64,000 nt of DNA from Papilionanthe hookeriana x Papilionanthe teres (GCA_022702705.1 CM040428.1:113568183-113632182); one strand, 5' to 3'. Shown: positions 45,324 through 58,480, numbered from the stretch's first letter. Translations and numbers: made by a program. The notes: generated from the sequence alone by a model not told the origin.

Positions 45324-46112
45324 ATGCGGAATGAAATTGAAAATGAGATTGAGGTTGAAGAGATTGAAAAACCTAAAGAAACTCCTTCTCCTAGTCAAGA
45401 TCAGCCCGTTATTCCTATTAATGTGGAAGTTGGAAAACCACCACCACATTTTCCTCAAAGACTAAAACAGCAGAAGCTTGATCATCAATTTTCTAAGTTC
45501 TTTTAAATTTTTAAGAAACTTACCATTAACATACCTTTTGCTGAAGCTTTGGAATAAATGCCAACTTATGCAAAATTTATGAAGGATATTTTAAGTAAGA
45601 AATGAAAATTTGAAGCTTTTGAAACTGTTGCATTAAGTGAAGAATGTAGTGCAATAATTCAAAAGAAATTACTTAAATAACTTAAAGATCCTGGAAGTTT
45701 TACTATAGTTTGTGCTATTGGAGAAAAATCTTGTGGAAAAGCTTTATGTGATTTAGGAGCAAGTATTAATCTCATGCCATTTTCTATTTTTTGAAGGTTG
45801 AATTTAGGAGAGATTACTGCCACCACTGTGACCCTTCAGTTAGCTGATAGATCTATCACCTACCCTAAAGGAGTTATAGAGGATGTTCTTGTTAAAGTGG
45901 ATAGATTTATTTTCCCTGTGGATTTCATTGTACTTGATATGGAAGAAGATAAAGAAATACCAATTATTTTAGGGAGACCTTTTCTAGCTACTGAACGAGC
46001 TATGATTGATGTACAGAAAGGAGAATTAACCATGAGAGTTAATGATCAAGAGATTAAATTCAATGTTCTTAAATCAATGAAGTACCCCGATAAAAAAAAT
46101 GATATCGAATGA
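45324..46112 (+). pseudogene. pro: Athila2 aspartic protease
   Basis: One frame with five stops (45504, 45555, 45603, 45678, 45792). The active-site region reads ALCDLGASINLMP, followed by LQLADRSITYPKGVIEDVLV, VDFIVLDMEEDKEIPIILG and RPFLATERAMIDVQKGEL, all characteristic of Athila. The part from 45798 to 46112 is open for 104 codons. Confidence 0.85.
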
Positions 46113-47290
46113 ATATTATTGATTATATAATTGAAAAACATTATCAAGAAAGATGTAAAGTCATTTCTGAAGAAAAATTTGAATTATTAACTGATGAAAA
46201 TGAATAACTAAAAGAAGAAGAACTATCTAAAGAAACTCATTATATTAAAGATAACTGGGAAATTTTGGACATAACTCAAAATGATATACTTTTACCCTCA
46301 ATTAAAAAAGCCCCTAAACTGGAATTAAAAATGTTACTCGCACATTTAAAGTATGCTTTTCTTGGAAATTCATTAACTTTACTCGTTATTATTTCTTCTA
46401 AACTAAGTTTAGATCAAGAAGAAAAACCGATAGGAGTGTTAAAGAATTATAAGAAAGCTTTTGGTTGGACTATTGCCGATATAAGAGGAATAAGCCCTTC
46501 CATCCGTATGCATAGAATTTTAATGGAAGAAGATTTTAAACCTACTTATTGAACCTCAAAGAAGATTAAATCTTATCATGAAAGAGGTTGTTAAAAAATA
46601 AATTTTAAAATGGTTAGATGCTGGAATTATTTATCCTATTTCGGATAGACAATGGGTAAGTCCTATTCATTGTGTTCCGAAGAAAGGAGGAGTAACTGTC
46701 ATTATCAATGATAAAAATGAACTAATTCCTACAAGACAAGTTATTGGATGGCGAATTTGTATTGATTATCGGAAATTAAATGATGCCACTAGAAAGGATC
46801 ATTTTCCTTCACCTTTCTTGGATCAAATGCTTGATAAATTAGCTGGACACTCATAATTCTGTTTTCTGTATGGATATTCTGGTTATCATCAATTATCTGT
46901 CGCTCCTGAGGACCAAGAGAAAACAACATTTACAAGTCCCTATGGAACATTTGCGTTTAGAAGAATGCCTTTTGATTTATGTAATTCACTGCAACTTTTC
47001 AAAGATGTATGATGTCAATATTTTGTGATTTGATTGACAATGGAATTGAAATATTTATGGATGATTTTTCAGTCTTTGGAACTTCTTTTGAATCTTGTTT
47101 GGAAAATATTTCCAAAGTTCTGAAAAGATGTGAAGAAACAAATTTAGTTCTGAACTGGGAAACATGTCAATTTATGGTCACCGAAGGCATTGTACTTAGT
47201 CACAAAATTTCACAAAAAGGGATGGAAGTTGATCAAGCAAAAGTGAAAATTATTGCTGAATGCAACCACCTACTACTGTTACTGATGTGA
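46113..47290 (+). pseudogene. Athila2 reverse transcriptase
   Basis: Upstream linker with NYKKAFGWTIADIRGISPS (ends 46552), then palm pieces in other frames: WVSPIHCVPKKGGVTVI, WRICIDYRKLNDATRKDHFP and SPYGTFAFRRMPF. The catalytic box is FMDD at 47054-47065 (IEIFMDDFSVFGTSF). Stops and at least two frameshifts break it; both catalytic aspartates of the box survive. Confidence 0.87.
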
Positions 47291-47983
47291 GAAGTTTTAT
47301 GGTTCATGCTGGGTTTCATAGAAGATATATAAAGGATTTTTCTAAAATTGCTAAACCTCTTAGTCATTTATTGGAAAAAGAAGCTAAATTTGGAATTTAA
47401 TGAAGAATGTATTAATGCTTTTAATATTTTAAAAGAAAAATTAATAACTTCACCTTTAATTATTGCACCTAATTGGAATAAACCCTTTGAATTAATGTGT
47501 GATGCAAGTGATTTTGCAATTGGAGCTGTATTGGGACAAAAATATGATAAAATTTTCAAAGTTATATATTATGCTAGTAAAACTCTTTCTGAAACTCAAA
47601 GAAATTACACTACTACTGAGAAAGAGTTTTTAGCTATAGTATATGCCTTTAATAAATTTAGACCTTATCTTCTTGGTACCAAATGCATAGTTCATATTAA
47701 TCATTCCGCTATTAAATATTTAATGACAAAAAAAGATGCTAAGCCTAGACTGATAAGATGGGTTTTACTTCTACAAGAATTTGATTTTCAAATAGTGGAT
47801 AGAAAAGGAACTGATAACCAAATTGCTGATCATTTATCTAGAATTAAGAATAATTTTATTACTGAGGAAAATATAAATGAGAAATTTTTTTATGAACATT
47901 TATATGTTATTCAAGAATGCCAAACACCTTGGTATGCAGATATAGTTAACTATTTAGTTAGCAATATTCTACCTTATGGATAA
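47291..47983 (+). pseudogene. Athila2 RNase H
   Basis: 211 open codons from 47348. Motifs in order: FELMCDASDFAIGAVLGQ, YYASKTLSETQRNYTTTEKE, HINHSAIKYLM and NQIADHLSRI. The third motif normally has TDH; the aspartate is Asn here, so activity would be lost despite the open frame. Confidence 0.87.
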
Positions 47984-49203
47984 AATAACAAATATATTAA
48001 GAAATTTAAAAATGATTCTAAATCTTATATTTGGGAAGATCCTCATTTATTTAAATTAGGAAGAGATTACGTAATTCGAAGATGTGTACCTTATGAAGAA
48101 ACTTTTGCTATTATTCAAAAATGTCATGATTCTGATTTTGGAGGACACTTTGGAGTAGATAAAACTGCATTTAAAATTTTAAATTCAAGATTTTATTGGC
48201 CTACCTTGTTCAAAGATGTGAGACATTATGTGAAAACATGTGATCGATGTCAAAGGATGGGAAATATATCTAGAAAAGATGAAATGACTTTAAAATATAT
48301 ATTGGAAGTTGAAATTTTTAATATATGGGGTTTAGACTTTATGGGACCATTTGTACCATCATCCGGAAAGATTTATATTTTATTAGCGAGTTGATTATGT
48401 TTCAAAGTGGATTGAAGTTCGTAGCTTTACCTAACTCGTGATTCCAAAAGTGTTTCAAAATTTTTAAAGAAAATGATTTTTTTTCAAAATTTGGAATGCT
48501 TAAGGTAATTATCACAGATGGTGGAAGTCATTTTAGAAATATAAGAATTCAATTATTACTGGACAAATTTGGAATCAAACACAGAATTGCAACTACGTAT
48601 CACCCTTAAACAAGTGGAATGGCTGAAGTATCAAACAGAGAAATTAAAAGAATTTTAGGGAAGATTGTTAATCCTAAAAGAACTGAATGGTTGATAGACT
48701 TGATTCTGCATTATGGGCTTATAGAACGACTTATAAGACCCCAATCGGAATGTCACATTACCTATTAATTTATGGTAAACATTGTCACTAACCTGTTGAA
48801 CTTGAACATAAAGCTTATTGGGCGATAAAGGAGTTTAATTTTGATTTGAATACTGCAGGAGAAAAACGATTATTACAATTAAATGAGATGGATGAAATAA
48901 GAAATGAATCATATGAAAATGCAAAATTTATAAAGAGAAGATGAAGATGTTACATGATAAAAAGATTTCAGGAAAAATATTCGAGCCTGGACAAGAAGTA
49001 TTATTATTTAATACTCGTTTAAGACTTTTTCCTGGAAAATCAAGATCTAAATGGATAGGAACATATATAATTGAGAAAGTATACCATTATGGAGCTGTGG
49101 ATATTAAAGACCCCAAAACAGGATAAATATTTAAAGTTAACGGATTAAGATTGAAGCCTTATTTTGGAGACATTAAAATGATTTATAAAGAGGCTTACGA
49201 GTT
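47984..49203 (+). pseudogene. int: Athila2 integrase
   Basis: Zinc-finger part CHDSDFGGHFGVDKT then CDRCQRMG (48123-48260). Core: IWGLDFMGPFVPSSGKIY with the first Asp; VIITDGGSHFRN with the second; GMAEVSNREIKRILG with the Glu. C-terminal part at 48941-49126 (GQEVLLFNTRLRLFPGKSRS, YGAVDIKDPKTG). Frames change near 48395, 48480 and 48700, and stops occur throughout. Confidence 0.87.
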
Positions 49204-49779
49204 GAGTCTACCTGATTAAAGACTTAATTAGGTCGGGCTGGCGACGTTAAACCAAGCGCTTTGTGGGAGGCAACCCATATTTATTTTTATGTGTTTTTAC
49301 ATTTTTAATGTAAGGTTATGCCTCGGTCTTGTCTAATTTTATATAACTTTAGAAAATTGGACGCTAACAAGTCTTCATTGACTTTAGCTAAAAATTATCT
49401 CGTAGTATATAATGTTTGGACTTTGGATCACTCCATTTCATATGTGAGTAAAAAGGAGATCAAGTTAACCTTCATTATGATTGTTTCACTAAGTCTATAT
49501 TGATCTTACCATTCTAATTTACCTATTTTGGAGAACGAAACTTCAAAATTTGGTGCCTAAGCGCCAGAGTAAAACTGTGTATCGATGGGTCCAGCACCTA
49601 GGCACCAGACTTGGCGCCTAAGCACCACAGTTACTGGATCATGCAAAAACCGAAAATTTTCAGTTTTTCACACGATTTTGCTTCTTTAAATTATCCCATC
49701 TTCGTCCCCAATCCCTAAGCAATCAAAATTACAACCTAGACACTTTATTCTTGAGAGATTAGAGAGGATTTTTTAAGAA
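49204..49779 (+). other. Athila2 post-integrase motif and spacer
   Basis: 49232-49275 holds the CGACGTTAAACCAAGCGC and GGGAGGCAACCC words regularly found after pol in Athila elements. 49548-49630 holds an array of GGCGCC/CCTAGGCACC-type palindromic words like those of the LTR. No gene seen. Confidence 0.65.
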
Positions 49780-50139
49780 ATGGAGAGAATAAATCTTGGA
49801 GAAGAGGCTAGAGACAAAAGTTCAAAGGATCCACAACCCTACTTCAATGTTTTTATCGCTGTAAGTTTGGAGAAAATTTCAAGTCTTCTACATAAATTTG
49901 AAGCAGAATTCAAAAGTATTGGAGATCGCCTCCATGAGATGTATCATCAAATTGAACATCTGGAATGGCAAGCGAAGCTTCAATTTGATCATCTAGCGGC
50001 TTATCAAGATGCTCAAGTAGAGATGTATGAGAAGAACAAATGGATCGACGAGAAAATGGCTACGGATTTTCCGAGGGCGTTAGTATTCTTCCCAAGTAGG
50101 CCTAGTAATCTTCCATGTGAAGAGAATAGAAATTTCTAA
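49780..50139 (+). CDS. Athila2 small ORF, predicted coiled coil, unknown function
   Basis: 119 open codons starting MERINLGEEARDKSS. Residues about 30-85 alternate hydrophobic and charged positions (LEKISSLLHKFEAEF, LHEMYHQIEHLEWQAKLQF) as in a coiled coil. No membrane segment, no known domain. It lies between pol and the ORF at 50929. Such small ORFs occur in Athila 3' regions, but I cannot show that this one is expressed. Confidence 0.4.
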   Translation: MERINLGEEARDKSSKDPQPYFNVFIAVSLEKISSLLHKFEAEFKSIGDRLHEMYHQIEHLEWQAKLQFDHLAAYQDAQVEMYEKNKWIDEKMATDFPRALVFFPSRPSNLPCEENRNF

Positions 50140-50928
50140 TTTGAAGATTAGATAGTTATTGTGGTGTGATCTAGACTTTTATTAGTGTGTCGTTGTATCG
50201 ATTTAGTAAATCGATTATGTTGTTTGTGTGTTTGATTTATTGTTCAATGTGTGTTATATTTGCTTTGAAATTGTCTAGTTTGATTGTTTGTTAGGACTTG
50301 AATCATATTACTATACTTATTTGTATTGTATTAAGCCAAAATTGAAGATTATGAATGGAATTAGAAGAGTTTGATTTAAACCTTGTGTTTAATTGGTAGA
50401 TTTAATTTTTAATTTTTAAAATTTTTGGGAAATATTTTGGAAGTTGGAAACTAAAGCACTACTCTAATATGAGTAATTGGAAGTTGAATTTATGAGTTTT
50501 GGTGGAAAATAAAATTTTTAAAGTGATTTTTGTAAAAGGGGAGTCTGGCGCCTAGGCCCCGGTTCAGCCTGCTTACCGAAAATTAGCATTTAGACCCCAT
50601 TAGCCATGGTTGACGCCTAAGCTTCATCCCCTTCCTCTTTTTCGCGAAAATACACCCCCTAAATCCAACTGAGGTCAATACATCAAGTTTTTTGAGCCCG
50701 AAATCACTTTATTTCTTCATCTCAAGGTCAGATCTACCATCTAATCCATTTATTTTTTACTCTTACCATAGTTTTTCCTATTTTTTTTGCTAAAAACCAA
50801 AATTTTGAGAATTTTTTTGATTTTTAGAGTTTCTCCATGGATTTTTAAACTCATTCTAAGTTTCTCAAGCTTAAAAAGAGTTTAAATATTTGATTCCTAA
50901 ATTTATTTGAGTTTTCTTTCACGTTTAG
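50140..50928 (+). other. Athila2 spacer between the two post-pol ORFs
   Basis: AT-rich, no convincing gene. Contains a further pair of palindromic-type words (CTGGCGCCTAGGCCCCGG near 50545, GACGCCTAAGC near 50610) and T-rich sequence before the next ATG. Confidence 0.55.
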
Positions 50929-52089
50929 ATGGCACCAAAATCTAAGCAAGGAAAGGAACGAGAAAATTTCGATAGCAGCAAGTTTTCAACTGCGGCAGTG
51001 CATTTTCATTATCACGAATTTGCAACGTCAAGAAAGTTTATCTCAGAGCACAGTTTTTACAATCCTGGTGAAATGATTGTAAACACGATTGTTGCTCACA
51101 ACTAGCAACGATTCTGTTATTTCACTGTTGTTGCCGTTATTCCTATTGTACGCGAGTTTTATGCCAACTTTTTTGATGCGGAAGACTACGAAGTCTTTGT
51201 TAGAGGTGTCGGAGTAGGATTTACTTCAGAACGGATCAATATTTTTTACGGCCTGCCACCTACCATCGAGTGCAACTTTTCTGGTTTATCTCCATATGAT
51301 GGAGATCTTGAGATGATTATTGCATATTTGACTGATGGCACTGGAACTTGGAAGATCCGGAACGAAAAATGGGTAAACTTTAAATCTTCTAAGCTAAATG
51401 GTATTTCAAAGGCATGGCATTATTTTATTTCTGCTAAACTTCTACCTTCCAACCACCTGAGTGAAGTTACCAGAGATCAAGTTATCCTGAACTACTGCAT
51501 TCAGGAGAGGAAGACGATAGATGTTGGCAGTATTATTTATGAATCAGTGGAATCGATTGCTAGATCCAGCATTTCTGTGGGATTAGGATTCCCATCCTTG
51601 ATTTATTCTTTATGCATGAGCAATGGAGTTTCTGCGGATATATCAGAGGAGAAGTTGAATTCTACAAAGCTAATTAGGCAGGAGAGTGTTAGCATTTATG
51701 ATCGTCTTCGAGGGAAGAGATCTACTGGTCCTTCTACTTCTGTACCTACTCCAGGTAGAGCTTCTACTTCTAGACCTTCTACTTCTACTTCTAAGCCACC
51801 ATCTAGTTTCTGGGAATCAATGCATGATCAATTTCTGGAGCAGCAAAATGAGTTATTTCTAACTCACTGCAGAGTAGATACTATAGACAAGAAGATTTAT
51901 CATTTATCTGAGTTTACCCAAAGGAAAAGTGAGTATGATGCTAAGTATTTAGAGTCTTTAGTGAGATTCTTGAAGGGTGAGCATGATGTTCAGTTTCCTA
52001 CCCGTCCTAAATTTTCACCGTATGTTGATCCAAAGGATGTGGAGTTTTCGTTTGGTGATGATGATGACGAGGCTACAGATAGTGATTAG
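50929..52089 (+). pseudogene. Athila2 post-pol ORF with plant transposon-protein domain (PF20167-like)
   Basis: 386 codons from ATG 50929 to TAG 52087-52089, broken by a single TAG at 51103. It starts MAPKSKQGKERENFD (basic, hydrophilic). The core includes VVREFYANF-type IVREFYANFFDAEDYEVFV, AWHYFISAKLLPSNHLSEV and a region ending IYSLCMSNGV, which match the 'putative plant transposon protein' family often found in plant gypsy elements. Then come a Ser/Thr/Pro linker (GPSTSVPTPGRASTSRPSTS) and an acidic tail (DDDDEATDSD). It stands where env-like ORFs are described in Athila, but has no signal peptide or membrane segment, so I do not call it env. Function unknown. Confidence 0.7.
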
Positions 52090-53427
52090 TAGCTTGATTT
52101 ACCTCCGAGATGTCTCGATTCACATTTGTTAGTTTATTTCTTGTTTGCTATTGTTGTTTGTTGTTTGTTGTTTGTTAGTGTAGAATTGTTTATGAAACTT
52201 TGTGTGGATTGTTTGATGTTAAGACTGTTTTAAATATTTAGTGTATTGTGTTGAAGATTTAAATTTGGATGAATTAATGTTTATTTATGTTTCAGCCTAC
52301 TGTTAAGTATTCTTAAGTAGTTATTAATGTTGTTATGTTTCTGTTACTATTAGTAGTATAGTCATTTAAATCAGCTACTGATATATAAAAAAATGATGAG
52401 CCTGCTTACTTTTATATATGCTTCGTTATTTCAGTAATATTCATAAAAAGAATGTGTAGAAGTAAATTTTTCTTTTTAGACTGTTTTTACATACTTATAA
52501 AAATTTCTTTTTAAATTATACCTATCTTTCTCTCATACTTTAAATTTTTTCATGATATACCAAAACTTAAGTTTGGGTGAAGGGAAAATACATGCAAATT
52601 TAAATTTTATTTGTCCTTAATAAACTAATATTTTCTAAAAAAAAAGAATGAACATAACATAAGGAATGAAGAATCTATTTAAGATCATTTAAATTTTTGA
52701 AATTATAAATAATTTAGTAGACTTAACCAAAATTTTAATAACTTTGATTGATTTTAAGAATAAAATTATTCAACTTAAAGAAGAGTAAGATTAAAAAAAA
52801 ATTTCTATTCATAGTAGAAATAATTAAACTTTAGAAGTATTAAGAAATCAAAAATTATAACTTGAAAAAGAAAAGATTGAAAATCTTTTTGAAGTCTATT
52901 CATGTTATAGTAATTAAGTGAAAATGTGTAAGTTTGAAAATATATGTTAAGGATAGCGAAGTTCAAAACCATTAACAGGCTATCCAGATATAGTAATCCT
53001 CTCTGTAAAAAAAAAGGTGAAGCTTGAGGAGATGTCTAATCAAAAATTGGCTTCACTTGAATTAGCTTATAAGAAAAAAAGCTGATTACATATTTTACTT
53101 AATTTTTATGCATGTATCTTTATTAGAAAAGATTTTCATGAAGATCTTTTTCTTGTAAATAATTTATGTGATCTTAATATAATAAACTACAATTATTTTC
53201 GAAGTGAATGAAAAATTTTTGAAATCTTATGATTTGGTAGTTAAATATTCTTTAAATTTTTAAAATTAAACTTAGTTAGTTAAATTTGATTAATGATTTA
53301 CTAAAGCCTTTATAAAATCAAAAATTATAAGAAATCTTAAATATTTACCTTTTATTCCAAATGTTATACATTTTATATAGTAAAAAGGGTTACTTGAGGA
53401 CAAGTAACATTTAAGTTTGGGGGATTT
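52090..53427 (+). promoter_or_regulatory. Athila2 3' untranslated region with conserved block, hairpin and polypurine tract
   Basis: 1.3 kb without a gene. A polypurine-like word AAGTTTGGGTGAAGGGAAA (52569-52587), the conserved block TATCCAGATATAGTAATCCT (52981-53000) followed by a purine run and GAAGCTTGAGGA (53018), the perfect hairpin GTTACTTGAGGACAAGTAAC (53389-53408) and the tract AAGTTTGGGGGA (53413-53424). Confidence 0.75.
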
Positions 53428-55300
53428 TGATCCATGAAAAAAATAACTATTTTTATGCCTTGATTTTTATCAAAATTTTAAGGATATTATGCTTTAATGA
53501 AAGGTATTTTTTTGTTTTGGATGTAGGTGATGCAAAAATGTCCAAGAAGGAAAAAAAGATGAAAAATGAGCAAAAAGGAGCAAAAATGGAGCCAAAAATG
53601 CAAAATTGTCAAAATAATTGGTCTGGTGCTTAGGCGCCAGAATCTGACACCTAAGCGCCAGTTCGATACAGAATTCTGTAAGATTTTTTATGACTTTTAG
53701 ACGGTTATTTTGACGGTGTTAGCGGTTCTTAGCGGTTATTGGACCATCTAGAAGATTGGCAGTTATTCCTGGATTATAGGACATGTGATACATTGTATTT
53801 GGACGCTTGGAAACGGTTAGGATCGCGAAGAGGTGTGATCTAAAGTGAAGAGGGGTGAAGAACTGGACGCAGAGTCCGGTGCCTAGGTGCCAGATTCCGG
53901 AGCGTAGGCGCCAGACACACCTTCTAGAAGATTCATTGAACATGGACAAATTTTGAAGAGGTACCTTAAGGCAACTCTTGAAGCCTATAAATAGGAGGCT
54001 ACTCCTTCAGAGAAAAACACCCCAAAAAGCCCACAACCCAACCAAAAACCACCAACGTCTAAACTAGCCACATAGTTCCATTTAGAGAGAGAAATTAGAG
54101 AAATATTTTAAGGGCCATATTTATAGTTTCTTTTATTATTTAGTGAGTTTATTTTAGAGTTTGTATTAAGAGTATTTGAAGAGTCGGTGCTTTTGAAGTC
54201 TATTTACTTTGGAGTCAGAAGGATTCAGAGGTTCAGTTAGAGAAACACTTGAGATAAGTATTTGTATTTTGATTCAAAGTTTTATTTATATGTTTTGTTG
54301 TTTAAATTCAATGTGGTCTAAGTAGTTACTTTACTTTCTCCTTTCAATTATGAAAAGATAAATAAGATAATATAAAATTCGTTGGAGAATTAAAAACTAT
54401 ATATATATATTTAAACATTGTGATGATATTAATACTGGATCTTAATTTACTATTTAATTGGTCATTTAAATTGTTAAAATCTGTTGAAGAGTTTTGAGAC
54501 CTAGAAGGAGATGAATTCTTAAACTAATAGATATCACATGATTCCTTGGGTAGTCGAAGGCCTTGCGCGGGTTATTCAAGATGAAGTACAAATAAATAGG
54601 AAGATATTATTTAATAGGTGTAGAATTAAGTTTTTAGAGTGATAGGCTAAATTCTTGTAATCTAGTTTATAGAGAAGGAAAGGGTCACTAGTAGGGCCGA
54701 CCATAGCCACCCTTAGACATCTAGTAGTGTGAGCCTAGATTAACCCATTCTACTAACAATACATCCAAACCTGATATATAGATTAGCCAATATTCTTTAT
54801 ACTATCGAGCGAAGGTAAAGAATAGGAATGCTTCTATTTGGCACAATACCATAAATTTATATTCTCCACGAATATTACATTATTTAAAAAGTCTTGGATT
54901 AATTGAAAGGAAGAAAGTTGTTTGTTTATTTTTATTTACATCAATCATTACTTTAATATCGCTTTATTTACGCATCTAGTAAATTAAATATCAACTTTTT
55001 AACTTTAAAAGAAATACATAAAAATAAAATCAAAATATTTAAAAAAATCTATAATCCTCCTCGTGGGATCGATACTGGAGTCTTTATTTAAAGTTCTATA
55101 TTACTTGAAGTGATACGTATACTTGCGTAGTACCTCTAGTGTGTAAAATATTTTCCATAAAATTATACTTATATACACTAGTCGCTATTATTATTTGAGT
55201 AAAAGTATTGGCTATAAGATATTTTTGATAGCATAAATTACTACATTGTTTGGCAATTGCAAACCAAGATTTTGGTGCATTCTTTGCGGATCGAGGGTCA
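53428..55300 (+). repeat. Athila2 3' LTR (1873 bp)
   Basis: TGATCCATG...GAGGGTCA, colinear with the 5' LTR. Palindromic words at 53627-53663 and 53875-53915 have more changes than in the 5' copy. TATA-like CTATAAATAG near 53986. Confidence 0.93.
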
Positions 55301-55305
55301 GTGGC
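55301..55305. repeat. Target site duplication GTGGC, right copy
   Basis: Identical to 41920-41924. Confidence 0.95.
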
Positions 55306-58300
55306 TATCCGGAAAGTTTCAGTTTTCATGCAGGGTGATATTCTTGTTTAACATGCAAGAAACGTAAAGTGCAGTACAGGTAAGTAAATTGCAATAAAGT
55401 AAAAGTGTACCTGGAGGATCTTTTCATCATTCCGAGCTGCACTTAAGACACATGTCAGAGCATTTTATATATTTGCAAGATAATACCTAGGTAGAGCTAA
55501 GGGAATGTTTTGGTTATCTACCAAAATCCTAATCCTATCACTAGTCAATTCCTATGACGTCTAGGTTCTTGTGTTTTACTGATGATTTTCTTCACCAAAG
55601 AACAATTAAGTTCAACTGTTCTTCTAAAACATCTCATTATATTGAGAAAGTGCTTATGACGGGTCCTAAACATCTTTTCAATGCTTCTGGGATTATTTCG
55701 AATCCAAATGAATTTCATTGTACAGGTGAACTGGTCATCCAAAAGGTTTAGTTAAGTTTTGCTTCTTGCTCAGTGAACTTAGATGTTTTAATTATCTTAT
55801 GAGAGAGGTGACATTCACTTGGCATTTCACTTAAGAGTTATGTGGGTGAAAGCCTTTAAGGGCAGGTTAGGTTATTAAGAAACTTAACCATCTTGTTTGA
55901 AGTTGAGTTGGTTTTTTTTTTAAGAATGATCCAAATTATAAAATTTTAGTTTAATTATAATTGTCTTATGTTATTTCAATTTAATTGTGTAATTTCAAAA
56001 GTTGATTTAGTTGTTTTTAAAATTGTTCTAACTTTAAATTTAGTTTAATTGTGTTGATTTGAAGTTGATTTTGATTTAGTTGTATTAATTTGATTTTGAT
56101 TTAAAGTTGATTAAATTATTTTAAAATTGTTTTAATTTAATTATATTTTTTTAATTAATTATGTCATTTTAAAATTATTTTTTTTAATTTAATTTATTAT
56201 TTTTATTTTAATTCAATTAATTATTTTATTTTTTAAAATTATTTTTTTAATTATTTTTTTAATTTAATTAATTAGATTATTTTAAAATTATTTTTAATTT
56301 AATTAATTATATTATTTTAAAGTTATTTTTAATTTAATTATCATAGAAATTATTTTAATTTGATTATTTATCTTAGAAATTATTTTAATTTCATTATTTA
56401 ATTTATCTTAGTTTTCATTAATGAGTTATTAAATTAATATTAAGTGATATTTGATTTCTATCATTAATTAGGGGTTAAGATTAATAAATTAATATCTTCC
56501 AAGATTAAACCCTTCACTTAATACATTCTCTTTTAATTAACTTCAAATTTTCAATAATTTAAGAAGTTATAATCATTTTGTTTATGTTGGAAAGGTGATA
56601 AATGGGTCCCTACCCTTTAACACCCTATGTTTCAATTATTTAATAAGATTAAGATCAAGCATTTCCCTTTTACCCTTAAATGAGCCTAAATATTAAATAA
56701 GGCTAGATTTCAATAATTATCATTTTGCCCCTCAGGCTTGTTCACTTCATAATTCATTAAAAATAACTCAAATGACTTTGAAATTTTTATTTCACCTTAC
56801 TCATGGGTCAATTAAAATATCAGAGAAGAAAATTTGATTTTCTAGAATTTAATTTAATTTAAATATTTATTTTAATGCAAAAATGGGATTTTTAATGAAA
56901 AATCGATAACATGACCAAGGAAAGACCTATGACTTTGAAATTCTTACTGGAAGTGACCCTTGACCACAGAACCATTTGGACCAAAGTTGGGTATTTTTTG
57001 AGTTTTAATTTAATTATTAGAATTATATTAAGTTCTGGAGTATTAATTCATTTTAAAATATTTTAAAGGTGGAAAAATTAATTTTATATTTTTAGAAAAT
57101 CTCTCTGTAGTCATGGAATCCAGAGAAATAAATTTTATATATTTTTATTTTTCTTTGATTTATTAGAATTATTTTAGTGGAAGGTTAAGAAAATTCATTT
57201 TTTAAATGTTAAAAATTATCCTAGGCCTTTAAAAATTAATATCTTAACTTAGAGACTTAGGAAAAATATTTTGATGGTTCCAAAGTGATTAGGATACCAA
57301 ATATGATATTTTGTTGAATTTATATATTTTTGTGATTTTTTATAATATTTAATTATTAAATATTTAAAAATGATTAAAAATCAAATTTTTATGAAAAATA
57401 CAAATTTATTTTTCTTGGACTCCTCTGATCACAGAGAACTCTCAAAATTAATTTGGTGAATTTTTGAAATGTATTTTGGGTTTTATGATTTTTTTAATTT
57501 TTAAAATAGCTATGTCACTTAATTAATTCATTTAGTAGATTAAATTATTTCCAATTTACTTGAAATTTTTACGTGAGGTTTCCCTGATCCTAAGTGTCAA
57601 TGGAGAGTTTATTTCATGTGATTTTGATGTGTGATTGCTCCTAATTAATTAAAGTTTAGATTTGAGTTCTTGGCCAAATTAGAGTTTATTTGATTGAAAT
57701 AAATCATGAGTTAATTTTATGTTGTATCCCAGGTCAAAGGGAACACACTCTAATTTTTCTAGATTTTTTTAAGCAACATGACAATTTTTATAATTATTAT
57801 AGCGAAACTGATGCATAAAATTAAAAAATAGATATCTCATCATGAAGATCTTCCCTGCCTTTGGAAAAATCAGGAAAGATCCATCATTATGCATAGAATA
57901 ACATATCAAAATTTCAAGTTATAGTGAAGCTCCTATAAGCATGAAGTATTAAAAGATTAAAAATAATATTTAATTAATTAAAAATAAAATATGCATCAAA
58001 TAAATATGAAATTACTTTCATATTATTCTCCTCATTTCAGTGAGCAATAGGGTATTTTTATTTTATTTTTTTGAGTTTTCTAGGCAAAGTTATGATTTTT
58101 TGAAGTTTAGTTCAAAAATAAATAAAAAATTTCATTTTCCCGCTCATCGCCACATGTCGCGCTTCTATTGGCTGGAGGGTTGGTCGTCGCTTTCAGCTGG
58201 GCATTGCATTTATGGATCGAATGCCAGTCAGACGCGATCTTGGCCTTTCGTTCGATACATGCATTATCGGACGGCTGCTGCTCCTCTCTCCAACTGCTAT

Positions 58301-58480
58301 TCACCCAAAACCGTCCACCTTCAAACCTTGTTATCTCACTCGTTTCTCAACGAAATTGAGTGATTTTTTTTTAAATGATCATCTAATCGAGTAGCACACA
58401 TCTATACGGTGATGATATACTTAAAGCATGTGAATATTTACAGAAATTTAAAATAAGCTCGGTTGGAGAAAAAAAATTTT

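Larger units (their letters stand above)
41925..55300 (+). mobile_element. Athila2, full-length Athila-lineage Ty3/gypsy element (13.4 kb)
   Basis: Two LTRs of 1865 and 1873 bp, tRNA-Asp primer site, gag, PR, RT, RNase H, INT, post-integrase motif, two further ORFs and a polypurine tract, flanked by GTGGC. The long region after pol with an extra ORF is typical of Athila. The coding part holds many stops and several frameshifts, so it is non-autonomous. The two LTRs remain close in sequence. Confidence 0.95.

Noticed and set aside
50929..52089. Retroviral envelope gene
   Set aside because: No signal peptide, membrane anchor or cleavage site is visible; the core fits the plant transposon-protein family instead.
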